Below are positions 26,146 to 34,566 of a stretch of 63,735 bases of DNA, piece by piece. The notes beneath the pieces were generated by a model, which searched no databases, was not told the origin of the DNA, and saw nothing but the letters and a program-made list of their open reading frames with translations. Both the position numbers and the translations under genes were made by a program. Source of the stretch: CAYFUG01 sp964346295 (GTDB lineage: Bacteria; Patescibacteriota; Minisyncoccia; Moranbacterales; DUUL01). Location: positions 1-63,735 of the forward strand of contig CAYFUG010000005.1 in assembly GCA_964346295.1 (NCBI GenBank). Reading direction: 5' to 3'. Position 1 is the first letter of the stretch. Each line of letters begins with the position of its first letter.

Positions 26146-26357
26146 TTTCTTAGTAAGCAAGAATCATTTTTATTTCGAGTTTCTTTAGTTAGTTTCTTTG
26201 TGAAGTGTAAAATTTATTTTTAGCCTCAGATTCCTTTTGCTTTTTAATCTCTATGTTTGATTGATAAGGAAAAAGAAGTAAAGTTTCAAATTTATCTATT
26301 CGTCAAAGCATTTTAAGTTTCTAGTTTAAACCCCGGAAAGACTGAACTGCTTTGAAG

Positions 26358-26439
26358 CCGAATATTTTCATTCTCATTATATTATGTGAAAAATATAAGG
26401 AGGCGCAGAATGAAAACATTCGGTTTTATAATTGCATGA
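26358..26439 (+). promoter_or_regulatory. Leader peptide ORF inside a hairpin between rpsJ and rplC
   Basis: Two 17-nt arms (26358-26374 and 26407-26423) pair with one mismatch around a 32-nt loop, and the right arm runs into CGGTTTTAT-like sequence. The loop contains AAGGAGG, placed 6 nt before an ATG at 26410 that encodes MKTFGFIIA and a stop at 26439. The ATG lies inside the right arm. Translation of this mini-ORF would open the hairpin, so it looks like an attenuator or translational switch for rplC and the genes after it. Strong SD sites are otherwise absent from this cluster. Confidence 0.5.
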
Positions 26440-26449
26440 TTTTTTCTCG

Positions 26450-27040
26450 ATGAAATTCTTGTTAGCAAAAAAACTGGGAATGACTACTTTGTATACCAAG
26501 GAGCGTGCAGAAAACGTTACCTTGTTGGAGTCAGGGGAGAATACGGTTTCTCAAGTAAGGAGCTCGGAGAGAGATGGTTATGCTGCTTTACTAGTAGGAA
26601 TAAAGAATGACTCACAGAAAAAGTCAGCCCCAGAGTATCTTTTTCAAAAGGAGTTTCGACTAGAGCCCTCTGAATTAGAGAATCTGAAGTTTAAGGCGGG
26701 AGATTCTTTGGGGGTGAATCAGTTTATTCCCGGAGAGAAAGTTATGGTAAAAGGTACATCCAAGGGAAAGGGTTATCAAGGAGTGGTAAAACGACATGGG
26801 TTTGCCGGGTCTCCTGCTAGTCATGGACATCGTCATGATTTACGAGCCCCAGGATCAATCGGGAGTGCTTTTCCAGAGAGAGTGCTTAAGGGAAAAAAGA
26901 TGGCGGGTCGAATGGGAGGCAATAGTGCGGTAGTGAAGAATTTAAGAGTAATTTCTGTAGACGAAGAGAAGAGCATCTTAGCAGTTAGGGGAGCGATTCC
27001 CGGAAATAACGGGGTGTTTGTAAAAATTATTGGTGAGTAG
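26450..27040 (+). CDS. rplC: 50S ribosomal protein L3
   Basis: A 196-aa protein starting MKFLLAKKLGMTTLYTKE, the normal L3 start; an earlier in-frame TTG codon at 26432 is unlikely. VKGTSKGKGYQGVVKRHGFAG, ASHGHRHDLRAPGSIG and KMAGRMGG are the conserved core reaching the peptidyl transferase centre. It starts 10 bp after the stop of the leader mini-ORF. Confidence 0.96.
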   Translation: MKFLLAKKLGMTTLYTKERAENVTLLESGENTVSQVRSSERDGYAALLVGIKNDSQKKSAPEYLFQKEFRLEPSELENLKFKAGDSLGVNQFIPGEKVMVKGTSKGKGYQGVVKRHGFAGSPASHGHRHDLRAPGSIGSAFPERVLKGKKMAGRMGGNSAVVKNLRVISVDEEKSILAVRGAIPGNNGVFVKIIGE

Positions 27041-27070
27041 TAATTTTAGATTAAATTTATATTTTAGGTG

Positions 27071-27772
27071 ATGACAAAGATAGCGGTTAAAAATTGTCAA
27101 GGCGAAAAGGTGTCTGAGCTGGAAATTTCCTCAGAAGTTTTTGAAGTAAGTATCAACGAAAAGTTACTTCAGCAGGTGTTTGTTGCCCAGGCTTCTAATC
27201 AGCGAGTAGCGATTGCTAACACTAAAACTCGAGGAGAAAGAGCGGGATCCACCAAGAAGCCTTGGAGGCAAAAGGGAACCGGTCGGGCTAGGACTGGATC
27301 GGTGCGGAACCCTATTTGGAGAAAAGGAGGAATTACTTTTGGACCTCAAAAAGAGCGAAATTTTAATAAGAAGATTAATCAGAAAATGAAGATAGCGGCC
27401 ACCAAAATGGCCTTATCGGGTAAATTAAGAGACGAAGAGCTGATAGTAATTGATAAGTATGATCTTAAGAATAATAAGACGAAAGAATTTGCTGAAATTT
27501 TAAACAATTTAGACTTGAATCGACGTACCTTAGTAGCTTTTGATCAGGATCAAACCGAAAAGGCGCTCGCCACTAGGAATTTGGTTTTAACAGAAAATTC
27601 TCGGGTTGAAAATTTGAGTGTATATGATTTACTTAATACCAAATTCTTGTTGATTACTGAAGCAGGGATAAAGTTTTTAGAAAATAAGTATCGCAAGGAA
27701 GGCGATCGTGACGAGAAGAAGTCCAAATCTCTTCAAGAAGGTCAAGCCAGTAAAGAAGAGCTTTCTGCCTAA
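27071..27772 (+). CDS. rplD: 50S ribosomal protein L4
   Basis: A 233-aa protein with ANTKTRGERAGSTKKPWRQK, GTGRARTGSVRNPIWRKGG (the extended loop lining the exit tunnel) and KMAATKMALSGKL-like sequence. A charged C-terminal tail of about 25 residues goes beyond the usual end. The start is the ATG at 27071, with an in-frame GTG just before it. In E. coli L4 represses its own operon; nothing here shows whether that applies. Confidence 0.96.
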   Translation: MTKIAVKNCQGEKVSELEISSEVFEVSINEKLLQQVFVAQASNQRVAIANTKTRGERAGSTKKPWRQKGTGRARTGSVRNPIWRKGGITFGPQKERNFNKKINQKMKIAATKMALSGKLRDEELIVIDKYDLKNNKTKEFAEILNNLDLNRRTLVAFDQDQTEKALATRNLVLTENSRVENLSVYDLLNTKFLLITEAGIKFLENKYRKEGDRDEKKSKSLQEGQASKEELSA

Positions 27773-27814
27773 TTTTAACTTGATTGATTTAAAGATTTTA
27801 ATATTCATTGAACC

Positions 27815-28261
27815 ATGACTGCTTTTTGGAATAAAACCACTGGAAAAAAGGAATCAGAACCTCCGAAGTCTTCTCGGGAGGCGGATAACAAAACTTCTGC
27901 TAAAAGCAAGAATTCGGATAAGAAGGGAAAGAAAGATAAGAAAGCGGATAAAAAGAAGCTCCAATTAGCCAACCCCAAGAAATCCTTATTAGTGGCCAGT
28001 ACCTTAAAAGGATTAAAGATGTCAGAGGATGTTATGCGCAAACAAGAACTGGGGAAGTATGTTTTCTTAGTAAATAAGAATGCTAGTAAACAACAGATTG
28101 CTGAAGCAGTGGAGGCTATGCACGGAAAGTCAGTGACCAAAGTAAACACCATCAATTATCGAACCCGAGAGAAGTCTTTTCGGGGTCGTAGGGGAAATAG
28201 TAGAGGTTTCAAGAAGGCAATTGTTAGCTTGAAGGCTGGACAAAAAATCGAAACTGTTTGA
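27815..28261 (+). CDS. rplW: 50S ribosomal protein L23 with N-terminal extension
   Basis: A 148-aa protein. The L23 fold occupies about residues 55-148, with STLKGLKMSEDVMRKQELGK YVFLVNKNASKQQIAEAVE-like order and the RGRRGNSRGFKKAIVSLKAG end. The first 55 residues are a Lys/Ser/Asp-rich low-complexity tail not found in typical L23 (about 95 aa). L23 sits at the tunnel exit, where trigger factor and SRP dock. Confidence 0.94.
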   Translation: MTAFWNKTTGKKESEPPKSSREADNKTSAKSKNSDKKGKKDKKADKKKLQLANPKKSLLVASTLKGLKMSEDVMRKQELGKYVFLVNKNASKQQIAEAVEAMHGKSVTKVNTINYRTREKSFRGRRGNSRGFKKAIVSLKAGQKIETV

Positions 28262-28308
28262 TTTTTTTGAATTTATTTTTTTGAATTAAGTTTAGTAGTT
28301 GAACTATA

Positions 28309-29151
28309 ATGGCGATTAAAGTTTACAAAAAGAATACAGCCGGAAGGAGGGGGATGTCGATTGTAAAGCCGGAGAAGCTAACCGATAAAAATCCAGAAAA
28401 ATCCTTGACCACCTTTCTTAGTCGTAAAGGAGGTCGTTCTGGAGGAAAGATTTCTATTCGACACCGAGGAGGAGGGGCTAAAAGGAAGTATCGAGTAGTA
28501 GATTTCAAGCAGACTGATAAGTTAAACATTCCGGGCAAGGTTACTTCCATCGAAAAAGATCCTTATCGAGGAGCCTTGATTGCCCTAGTGGTTTACTCGG
28601 ACGGTGAAAAGCGTTATATTTTAGCTACCGATGAAATGGAAGCAGGTAGCGAGGTAGTTGCTTCAGAGCGGGCTCCCATTAAAAATGGTAATCGACTTTT
28701 GATTAAACATGTGCCGGTAGGAATGAAGGTTTGCAATGTAGAATTAATTCCCGGTAAAGGAGGGCAAATTGCTCGAGGAGCTGGTAGTGGAGTAATCCTC
28801 CAGGCTATTGATAGCGGAATGGCTCAGCTAAAAATGCCTTCTGGAGAAATTCGTTTGGTTTCTGAGAATTGTTTTGTTACTTTGGGTCAAATTAGTAATT
28901 TTGAGCATAGTATTTATCGAATCGGAAAGGCTGGAAGGAAGCGTCATATGGGAAGAAGGCCTTATGTTAGAGGCTCTGTAATGAACCCAGTTGATCATCC
29001 CCATGGTGGTGGAGAAGGTCGGCAAGGAATTGGTCTTCCTCATCCGAAAACCCCTTGGGGTAAGCCAGCTCTGGGAGTGAAAACTCGTCGCAAGAAACGT
29101 TATAGTAATAAGTTTATTGTGAAGCGCCGAGAGAAGAAGCGCCGAGGCTAG
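28309..29151 (+). CDS. rplB: 50S ribosomal protein L2
   Basis: A 280-aa protein of normal length with GGRSGGKISIRHRGGGAKRK, IEKDPYRGALIALVVYSDGE, and the C-terminal SVMNPVDHPHGGGEGRQGIG, where the conserved His close to the peptidyl transferase centre lies. It ends in the basic KRREKKRRG tail. Confidence 0.98.
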   Translation: MAIKVYKKNTAGRRGMSIVKPEKLTDKNPEKSLTTFLSRKGGRSGGKISIRHRGGGAKRKYRVVDFKQTDKLNIPGKVTSIEKDPYRGALIALVVYSDGEKRYILATDEMEAGSEVVASERAPIKNGNRLLIKHVPVGMKVCNVELIPGKGGQIARGAGSGVILQAIDSGMAQLKMPSGEIRLVSENCFVTLGQISNFEHSIYRIGKAGRKRHMGRRPYVRGSVMNPVDHPHGGGEGRQGIGLPHPKTPWGKPALGVKTRRKKRYSNKFIVKRREKKRRG

Positions 29152-29231
29152 TGCGCTTTATATTTGGAGGCTTGAGTTAGTAAGTTTTAAGTTAGTTATT
29201 TGATTTTTTGAGATAAATTTATTTTGAAATT

Positions 29232-29561
29232 ATGGCTAGAAGTTTAAAAAAGGGACCTTACATTGATCCTAAGCTATTAAAGAAGATTGCTCAGGTTAAA
29301 CCCGGCGGTAAGACTGTGATTAAGACCTGGTCTCGGAGTAGTACTATTGTTCCCGAGATGGTGGGAATTATTTTTGGAGTTCACAATGGCAGAAAGCATA
29401 TCGAGTTTACTGTTAAAGAGGATATGGTGGGTCACAAGTTAGGAGAGTTTGCTCCTACTCGAACCTTCTTCCGACACGGTGGAAAAATTCAAAAGGAATT
29501 AGACCAGTCTCGTAAGCAGCGAGAGATTGAGGTAGCTAAAGCAGCTAAGGCTGCTAAGTAA
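29232..29561 (+). CDS. rpsS: 30S ribosomal protein S19
   Basis: A 109-aa protein starting MARSLKKGPYIDPKLLKKI, with IKTWSRSSTIVPEMVG and HKLGEFAPTRTFFRHGG. An Ala/Lys-rich tail of about 18 residues extends the usual end. Confidence 0.97.
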   Translation: MARSLKKGPYIDPKLLKKIAQVKPGGKTVIKTWSRSSTIVPEMVGIIFGVHNGRKHIEFTVKEDMVGHKLGEFAPTRTFFRHGGKIQKELDQSRKQREIEVAKAAKAAK

Positions 29562-29698
29562 TTTTTAATTACCAAAGCTTATCCAGAGTTAGTTTTTAAG
29601 TCGGCATCTGTTCCGTATAGTCTGCTAGATTGATTCAGTCAGCTTGAAAAAGTGGCTAGTGTTATTATCAAAGAGTAATTTTTATTAGATTTTAGGCA

Positions 29699-30232
29699 AT
29701 GAAAGTTCAGGCAAGTATCAAAAATTATCGAAGATCGGCTAGTAAAGTTCGGGAAATTGTTCCTGTAGTGAAAGGATTGAGCGTGGGGGAGGCTGATTTA
29801 CAGTTGAGATATTTAAAAAAAGGAAGCGCACGGGACTTGTTAGGATTACTTTTGAGCGCCGTAGCTAATGCTAAGAACAACTTTAATTTAGAAGAAGGCA
29901 ATTTGTTTGTGGTTAATTTGGTAGTCAATGAAGGTCGAGTAATGAAGCGCTGGAGGGCTCGAGCGCATGGACGAGCCGCTAAAATTCTCAAGCGGAGTTG
30001 TCATGTAATTTTAACTCTAGAAGAAAAGAAGGTTAAAAAAGAGGTTTCAAAGGAAGTCTCAAACTCAAAGAAGAGGGATTCTAAGAATAAAAAGGAGACC
30101 GGAAGGAAAGATCAGAAAAATAAGACTGAGACGGAAAATTCTAAAAAGATAGCCAGGAAAAATTCTTCTCTGCCCTCCTCAAAGGATAAAACAGGGAAAA
30201 AAGACCAGGCTAAAGCGACTAATGATAAATAG
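29699..30232 (+). CDS. rplV: 50S ribosomal protein L22 with long basic tail
   Basis: The L22 core (residues 1-108) has KNYRRSASKVREIVPVVKGL, LRYLKKGSARDLLGLLLSAV and MKRWRARAHGRAAKILKRS. It is followed by about 65 residues of Lys/Ser/Glu low-complexity sequence, which makes the 177-aa protein much longer than the usual 110. The tail likely projects from the ribosome surface. Confidence 0.95.
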   Translation: MKVQASIKNYRRSASKVREIVPVVKGLSVGEADLQLRYLKKGSARDLLGLLLSAVANAKNNFNLEEGNLFVVNLVVNEGRVMKRWRARAHGRAAKILKRSCHVILTLEEKKVKKEVSKEVSNSKKRDSKNKKETGRKDQKNKTETENSKKIARKNSSLPSSKDKTGKKDQAKATNDK

Positions 30233-30306
30233 ATTAGCCGTTTAATTAGGTAGTCATAGTATTTAGTCAAAGGAATAATTAATTTATATTAAGAGTTTAG
30301 GATCTT

Positions 30307-30993
30307 ATGGGACAAAAAGCTGACCCCCGAGGAGTAAGAATCGGAATTAATAAAAGTTGGAATTCTCGGTGGTACAACCAGAAGAACTACCAAAAGTTGT
30401 TGCGACAAGACATCGAGCTTTCGGAGTATGTAAAAAAGAATTATCGCAATGCGGGAATTTCTACTGTGGAGATAGAGCGCAGTGTTGCTAAGATTCGGGT
30501 CATTATTTTTACTAATCGTCCTGGAATTTTAATTGGACGAGGTGGTAAGGGTCTCGAGGAGCTCAAGACTGACCTAGAAAGGAAATTTTTCTTTAAGGAC
30601 AAACTGAAGGTTCAGATTGATGTTAATGAGATTAAGACGATTGAGGAGAACGCGCAGCTTTTGGCTGACGATGCTGCTTCTCAGTTGGGACGTCGGATGC
30701 CTTTTCGTAGAATTATGAAGACCATGCTGGAGAAGGTAATGCAAAATCGAAATGTAAAAGGAGTCAAAGTCCAGCTTTCTGGTCGGCTAGGAGGAGCAGA
30801 GATGTCGCGTAAAGAATGGCTTTCTAAGGGAAATATTCCTCTTCAGACCTTACGAGCTAATATTGACTACGCTAAGTCAACTGCCTTTACGCCCAATGGG
30901 ACTTTAGGAGTAAAAGTTTGGCTGCATAAAATTAATGTGGCTAATAACAGGCCGGAAGGCAATAACTTTGATAATCGAAGTCGACGACGATAA
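30307..30993 (+). CDS. rpsC: 30S ribosomal protein S3
   Basis: A 228-aa protein with MGQKADPRGVRIGINKSWNS, the KH-domain motif NRPGILIGRGGKGLEELKTD, and GRLGGAEMSRKEW, IDYAKSTAFTPNGTLGVKVW. Length and order are normal. S3 helps form the mRNA entry channel. Confidence 0.98.
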   Translation: MGQKADPRGVRIGINKSWNSRWYNQKNYQKLLRQDIELSEYVKKNYRNAGISTVEIERSVAKIRVIIFTNRPGILIGRGGKGLEELKTDLERKFFFKDKLKVQIDVNEIKTIEENAQLLADDAASQLGRRMPFRRIMKTMLEKVMQNRNVKGVKVQLSGRLGGAEMSRKEWLSKGNIPLQTLRANIDYAKSTAFTPNGTLGVKVWLHKINVANNRPEGNNFDNRSRRR

Positions 30994-31056
30994 AATCAGC
31001 GGCCTAGATTTGAAAATAATTTTTCATGGTAATTAGTTAATTTTTCAGTTACAGAT

Positions 31057-31467
31057 ATGTTAATGCCCAAAAAGGTAAAGCATCGGAAACTTCAGCGAGG
31101 TGGCAAGATTCGCGGGAAGTCCCAGCGTGGCAGCAGTGTTTCTTTTGGATCTTTTGGATTAAAGTCTTTAGCAACTGGAACTTTGAATTCTCGAGAAATT
31201 GAGGCCGCTCGACGAGCAATGACCCGCTTTATTCAGCGAGGAGGGCGGATTTGGATTAGAGTTTTTCCCGATCACTCCATGACTAAAAAGGGAGACGAGA
31301 CTCCCATGGGAAAAGGAAAAGGAGCTCCGGAATATTTTGTAGCCAAGATCAAACCAGGAAGAGTTTTATTTGAAATGGAAGGAGTAAGCGAGCAAATGGC
31401 TCGACAAGCAATGAGGTTAGGCGGCGACAAATTGAGCGTGAAGACTAAGTTTGTAAAAGCCGATTAA
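31057..31467 (+). CDS. rplP: 50S ribosomal protein L16
   Basis: A 136-aa protein starting MLMPKKVKHRKL, the usual L16 start pattern. It has KSQRGSSVSFGSFGLKSLAT, ARRAMTRFIQRGGRIWIRVF and KGKGAPEYFVAKIKPGRVLF. Normal length. Confidence 0.97.
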   Translation: MLMPKKVKHRKLQRGGKIRGKSQRGSSVSFGSFGLKSLATGTLNSREIEAARRAMTRFIQRGGRIWIRVFPDHSMTKKGDETPMGKGKGAPEYFVAKIKPGRVLFEMEGVSEQMARQAMRLGGDKLSVKTKFVKAD

Positions 31468-31545
31468 AGAAGTTTAAAGATCAGCCTCTGTTTTTAAGAG
31501 ATGCTCCAGAGCGAGGCTTTATAAGAAGAATTATTAGACACCTTT

Positions 31546-31731
31546 ATGAAATTTCAGCAACTAAAAGATAAAAGTAAGACAGAATTGACCAATTTACTTC
31601 AAGAAAAGACAGAGGAATTGGTTCAATTGAATTTTTCTAAGAGCAATTTTCAATTAAAGAATTATCGAAAACCTGGTCAGACTAGAAAAGAGATTGCGCG
31701 GATTAAGACCTTACTAAATCAAGCTAAATAA
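31546..31731 (+). CDS. rpmC: 50S ribosomal protein L29
   Basis: A 61-aa helical-hairpin protein (LKDKSKTELTNLLQEKTEEL ... RKPGQTRKEIARIKTLLNQA). It follows L16 by 78 bp and precedes S17 by 16 bp, the standard order. Confidence 0.93.
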   Translation: MKFQQLKDKSKTELTNLLQEKTEELVQLNFSKSNFQLKNYRKPGQTRKEIARIKTLLNQAK

Positions 31732-31747
31732 CCTGTTATATAAGCTA

Positions 31748-32050
31748 ATGACTGTTCAGAAAACCACTGACAACAACACCTCTCCATCCACTAATTCACC
31801 TTCTGGCACCAAAAAGGCCGCGGCGGTTAAGAGTGGCCTGGTGGTAAGTAATAAAATGGACAAGACGGTAGTAGTGGAGGTTGTCTCTCTTAAAACTCAC
31901 AAGAAATACCGCAAGAAGTATCGAGAGACCACTCGCTTTAAGATTCATGATGATAAAAATCAAGTTAAAGTGGGAGACAAAATCACTTTTAGGAGTTGCC
32001 GGCCGCTTAGTCGCCATAAAAAGTGGGAGTTAGTAGAAATAGTTAGTTAG
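31748..32050 (+). CDS. rpsQ: 30S ribosomal protein S17
   Basis: A 100-aa protein with the S17 core VVSNKMDKTVVVEVVSLKTH KKYRKKYRETTRFKIHDD-like order and ITFRSCRPLSRHKKWELVEI. The first 25 residues are a Thr/Ser-rich extension not present in most S17. Confidence 0.95.
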   Translation: MTVQKTTDNNTSPSTNSPSGTKKAAAVKSGLVVSNKMDKTVVVEVVSLKTHKKYRKKYRETTRFKIHDDKNQVKVGDKITFRSCRPLSRHKKWELVEIVS

Positions 32051-32109
32051 TTTTTGGAGTTTTAAAGATTAGTCCGTGTTTAACTTTATTGTAAAATAGT
32101 TTAAGAGCT

Positions 32110-32475
32110 ATGATTCAAGCCCAGACAAAATTGAGAGTAGCCGATAATTCCGGAGCCAAGGTAATCCAATGCTTTAAGGTATTAGGAGGAAGTAGAGCCC
32201 GGTATGCGCGAGTAGGTGACATTATTGTGGCTTCTGTAAAATCTTCCGAGCCTCGTGGTTCGGTTAAGAAAAAGGAGGTTGTAAAGGCGGTGATTGTACG
32301 CCAAGTGAAGCCCCTTCGAAGAAAAGATGGATCTTATGTTCGCTTTGATGATAATGCCGCAGTAGTTTTGGATGGAAAAGATCCTAAAGGAACTCGAATT
32401 TTTGGTCCGATTGCTCGAGAAGTTCGTGAGGCAGGATTTATGAAAATCATTTCCTTGGCAGAAGAAGTTTATTAA
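32110..32475 (+). CDS. rplN: 50S ribosomal protein L14
   Basis: A 121-aa protein starting MIQAQTKLRVADNSGAKVIQ, with RYARVGDIIVASVKSSEPRG and RFDDNAAVVLDGKDPKGTRI FGPIAREVR. Textbook L14. Confidence 0.98.
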   Translation: MIQAQTKLRVADNSGAKVIQCFKVLGGSRARYARVGDIIVASVKSSEPRGSVKKKEVVKAVIVRQVKPLRRKDGSYVRFDDNAAVVLDGKDPKGTRIFGPIAREVREAGFMKIISLAEEVY

Positions 32476-32586
32476 TTCGTTGGCGGACATTGATAGAGTT
32501 GCCTTCAGGAGTGAAGGCCTTAGGCCGAGTTGGTTAGCTTAACAAGAAATCGTTTATTATTTAGTAATTTTTGAGATAATTTAGAT

Positions 32587-32892
32587 ATGAATATTAAGAA
32601 AGGCGACAAAGTAAAGATCTTGAGTGGCAAAGATCGAGGAAAAACCGGAAAAGTTTTAAAATCCTATCCCAAAGAAAGTCGATTGGTGGTTGAAGGGGTT
32701 AATATGGTTAAGAAGCATCGGAAAAGTAACCAACGAGGACAAAAAGGAGAGCGAATTTCTTTTGAAGCTCCCTTGAATATTTCCAATGTTCAGCTAATTT
32801 GCAATGCTTGTGGGAAGCCTTCTAGAATTGGGAAGAAAGAAGTAGAGGGAAAAAGAGTGCGAATTTGTAAAAAGTGTCAGGCAGAAGTTTAG
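32587..32892 (+). CDS. rplX: 50S ribosomal protein L24
   Basis: A 101-aa protein with the KOW motif KKGDKVKILSGKDRGKTGKV and VVEGVNMVKKHRKSNQRGQK. The C-terminal part has two CxxC pairs (CNACGKPSRIG and CKKC), a zinc-ribbon-like ending. Confidence 0.96.
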   Translation: MNIKKGDKVKILSGKDRGKTGKVLKSYPKESRLVVEGVNMVKKHRKSNQRGQKGERISFEAPLNISNVQLICNACGKPSRIGKKEVEGKRVRICKKCQAEV

Positions 32893-32939
32893 GGTTGCAA
32901 GTTTTAAACAAGTCATTTAGAAATTATTAGTATATTTTT

Positions 32940-33488
32940 ATGAACAAGCTAGAGGAAAAGTTTAATCAGGAAGTCTTGCCTCAATTAATGAAGGAATTCG
33001 GTTATAAGAATCAAATGGAAGCTCCCGGCATTGACAAAGTTTCAATAAATGTGGGTCTTTCTCGGGCAGTTCGAGGAGAACAAAATTTCACTCAAGATGT
33101 AGTTCATGACTTAAAGTTAATCACTGGTCAAGCACCAGTGATCACCCAAGCCAAAAAGGCGATTGCTGGCTTTAAGATTCGGGCTGGACAAGAAGTGGGA
33201 GCACTGGTTACTTTACGAGGAACCAGGAAATGGGATTTTGTCTATCGATTATTGTCTGTTACTATTCCTAGAATCCGAGATTTCCAAGGAATTAAGCCGA
33301 GTAATTTTGATGGTCAAGGAAATTTAAGTCTTGGAATCAAGGAGCAATTGTTTTTTTTAGAAATTTCTCCTGATGAAGTCAATTCTATTTTTAGTCTTCA
33401 GGTTAATTTAGCTACGGGGACTAAAACTAAAGAAGAAGGAGTCCGGATGTTTCAGTTATTAGGGTTTCCTTTTGAAAAAGTAGAGTAG
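32940..33488 (+). CDS. rplE: 50S ribosomal protein L5
   Basis: A 182-aa protein with APGIDKVSINVGLSRAV, LKLITGQAPVITQAKKAIAG FKIRAGQ and VSIPRIRDFQGI-like sequence. It contacts 5S rRNA. S14 normally follows L5; here S8 does. Confidence 0.97.
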   Translation: MNKLEEKFNQEVLPQLMKEFGYKNQMEAPGIDKVSINVGLSRAVRGEQNFTQDVVHDLKLITGQAPVITQAKKAIAGFKIRAGQEVGALVTLRGTRKWDFVYRLLSVTIPRIRDFQGIKPSNFDGQGNLSLGIKEQLFFLEISPDEVNSIFSLQVNLATGTKTKEEGVRMFQLLGFPFEKVE

Positions 33489-33616
33489 GTTTTCTGTTAA
33501 TTTAGCAAGAGGATTTTTCCCTGAAGTTTCAAAATTACAGTAAGGGAAAAATGAAGAAAGTAAAAAGTTTAATTGAATCCTAAAAGCGATTATTTATCAA
33601 TTAATTTCAATTTAAG

Positions 33617-34009
33617 ATGAGCTTTGATCAAATAGCAGATATGTTAACTAGAATCAGGAACGCCCAGTCAGCAGGAAATGCTGAAGTTTCGATGCCGGCT
33701 TCCAATTTTAAAACCTCCATTGCGAAATTATTGCATGAGAAAGGTTATTTGGAAGAGGTAGCTATTTTTACCGAAAAAGAAAAACGTTATTTGAAATTGA
33801 AGCTTAAATATGCGGAGAGCAAGCCAGCAATCACTGGTATCAAGCAGCGAAGCAAGCAAGGTCAAAGAATTTATGTTAGTTATAGAGATATTCCTCAAGT
33901 TAAGAGTGGCCAAGGGGTGGCGGTTATATCTACTCCGGGAGGAGTGTTTAGTGGTGAAGATGCCAGAAAGAAGAAGTTGGGAGGGGAGTATATTTGTGAT
34001 GTCTGGTAG
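33617..34009 (+). CDS. rpsH: 30S ribosomal protein S8
   Basis: A 130-aa protein starting MSFDQIADMLTRIRNAQSAG, ending with VISTPGGVFSGEDARKKKLG GEYICDVW. It comes before S14, whereas the common order is L5-S14-S8-L6. Confidence 0.97.
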   Translation: MSFDQIADMLTRIRNAQSAGNAEVSMPASNFKTSIAKLLHEKGYLEEVAIFTEKEKRYLKLKLKYAESKPAITGIKQRSKQGQRIYVSYRDIPQVKSGQGVAVISTPGGVFSGEDARKKKLGGEYICDVW

Positions 34010-34108
34010 TTTTGTGTGGGAATACCAAGTTTTAAAAACCCCAGGTTGATTGTTTGATGGTGTGAAATTTTAATTAGAGTTTATTTTGTTTAATATAGTT
34101 TTGATATT

Positions 34109-34294
34109 ATGGCGAAAAAATCTGTAGTTGCGAGATCTCAAAAAAAGCCTAAGTTTTCCACTCGAAAGGTGAACCGTTGTTGGCGTTGTGGAAGAAAGCG
34201 GGGATATATGCGAGATTTTGATTTGTGTCGAATTTGCTTTCGGGAGTTAGCAGAAAAGGGAGGTATTCCGGGGGTGCGGCGTTCCAGCTGGTAG
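34109..34294 (+). CDS. rpsZ: 30S ribosomal protein S14, zinc-binding type
   Basis: A 61-aa type-Z S14 with a CxxC-x12-CxxC zinc site (NRCWRCGRKRGYMRDFDLCR ICF) and the end GIPGVRRSSW. It lies after rpsH and not before it. Its last codons and stop, AGCTGGTAG, coincide with the D-arm of a tRNA-like remnant that continues downstream. Confidence 0.96.
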   Translation: MAKKSVVARSQKKPKFSTRKVNRCWRCGRKRGYMRDFDLCRICFRELAEKGGIPGVRRSSW

Positions 34295-34341
34295 AGCGCG
34301 AGACTTCTAAAATCGGTACACTTCGCTGTTGAATCCTTATC

Positions 34342-34512
34342 GTGCTCTTTAGTACGCCTCAAACGAAGCCTCGGATTCGCGCAGAATCGTATTCAATAGG
34401 GGATTTAGTAGTAATTCCTAAAAACCACTCTTATCGAGATGCTGGCGAGATGAAAATGTTGGCGATTGCGGTGCCCCAGTTTGATCCGGAAAGTGTAAAA
34501 TTTTTAGAATAA
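34342..34512 (+). pseudogene. C-terminal cupin fragment between rpsZ and rplF
   Basis: An open frame without ATG (possible GTG at 34342) encodes about 56 residues: IRAESYSIGDLVVIPKNHSY, RDAGEMKMLAIAVPQFDP and ESVKFLE. The pattern GDLVVIPxxxxH...AGxMxMLAIAVPxFDPExV is that of the second half of a mannose-6-phosphate-isomerase-like cupin. The first half is missing. A tRNA-like remnant (34286-34348) directly precedes it. The piece does not belong in a ribosomal operon and appears to be an inserted, decaying fragment. Confidence 0.55.
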
Positions 34513-34566
34513 AGAAAATTTTTTGTTGCTATAAATTAGATTTTTAAGATAAATTAAGCTAAAGTT

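Noticed and set aside
34286..34348. tRNA-Arg-like sequence overlapping the end of rpsZ
   Set aside because: D-arm, anticodon-like and 3' acceptor pieces are visible, but the 5' acceptor is missing and the anticodon and T-stems do not pair. I treat it as a remnant and not as a functional tRNA.
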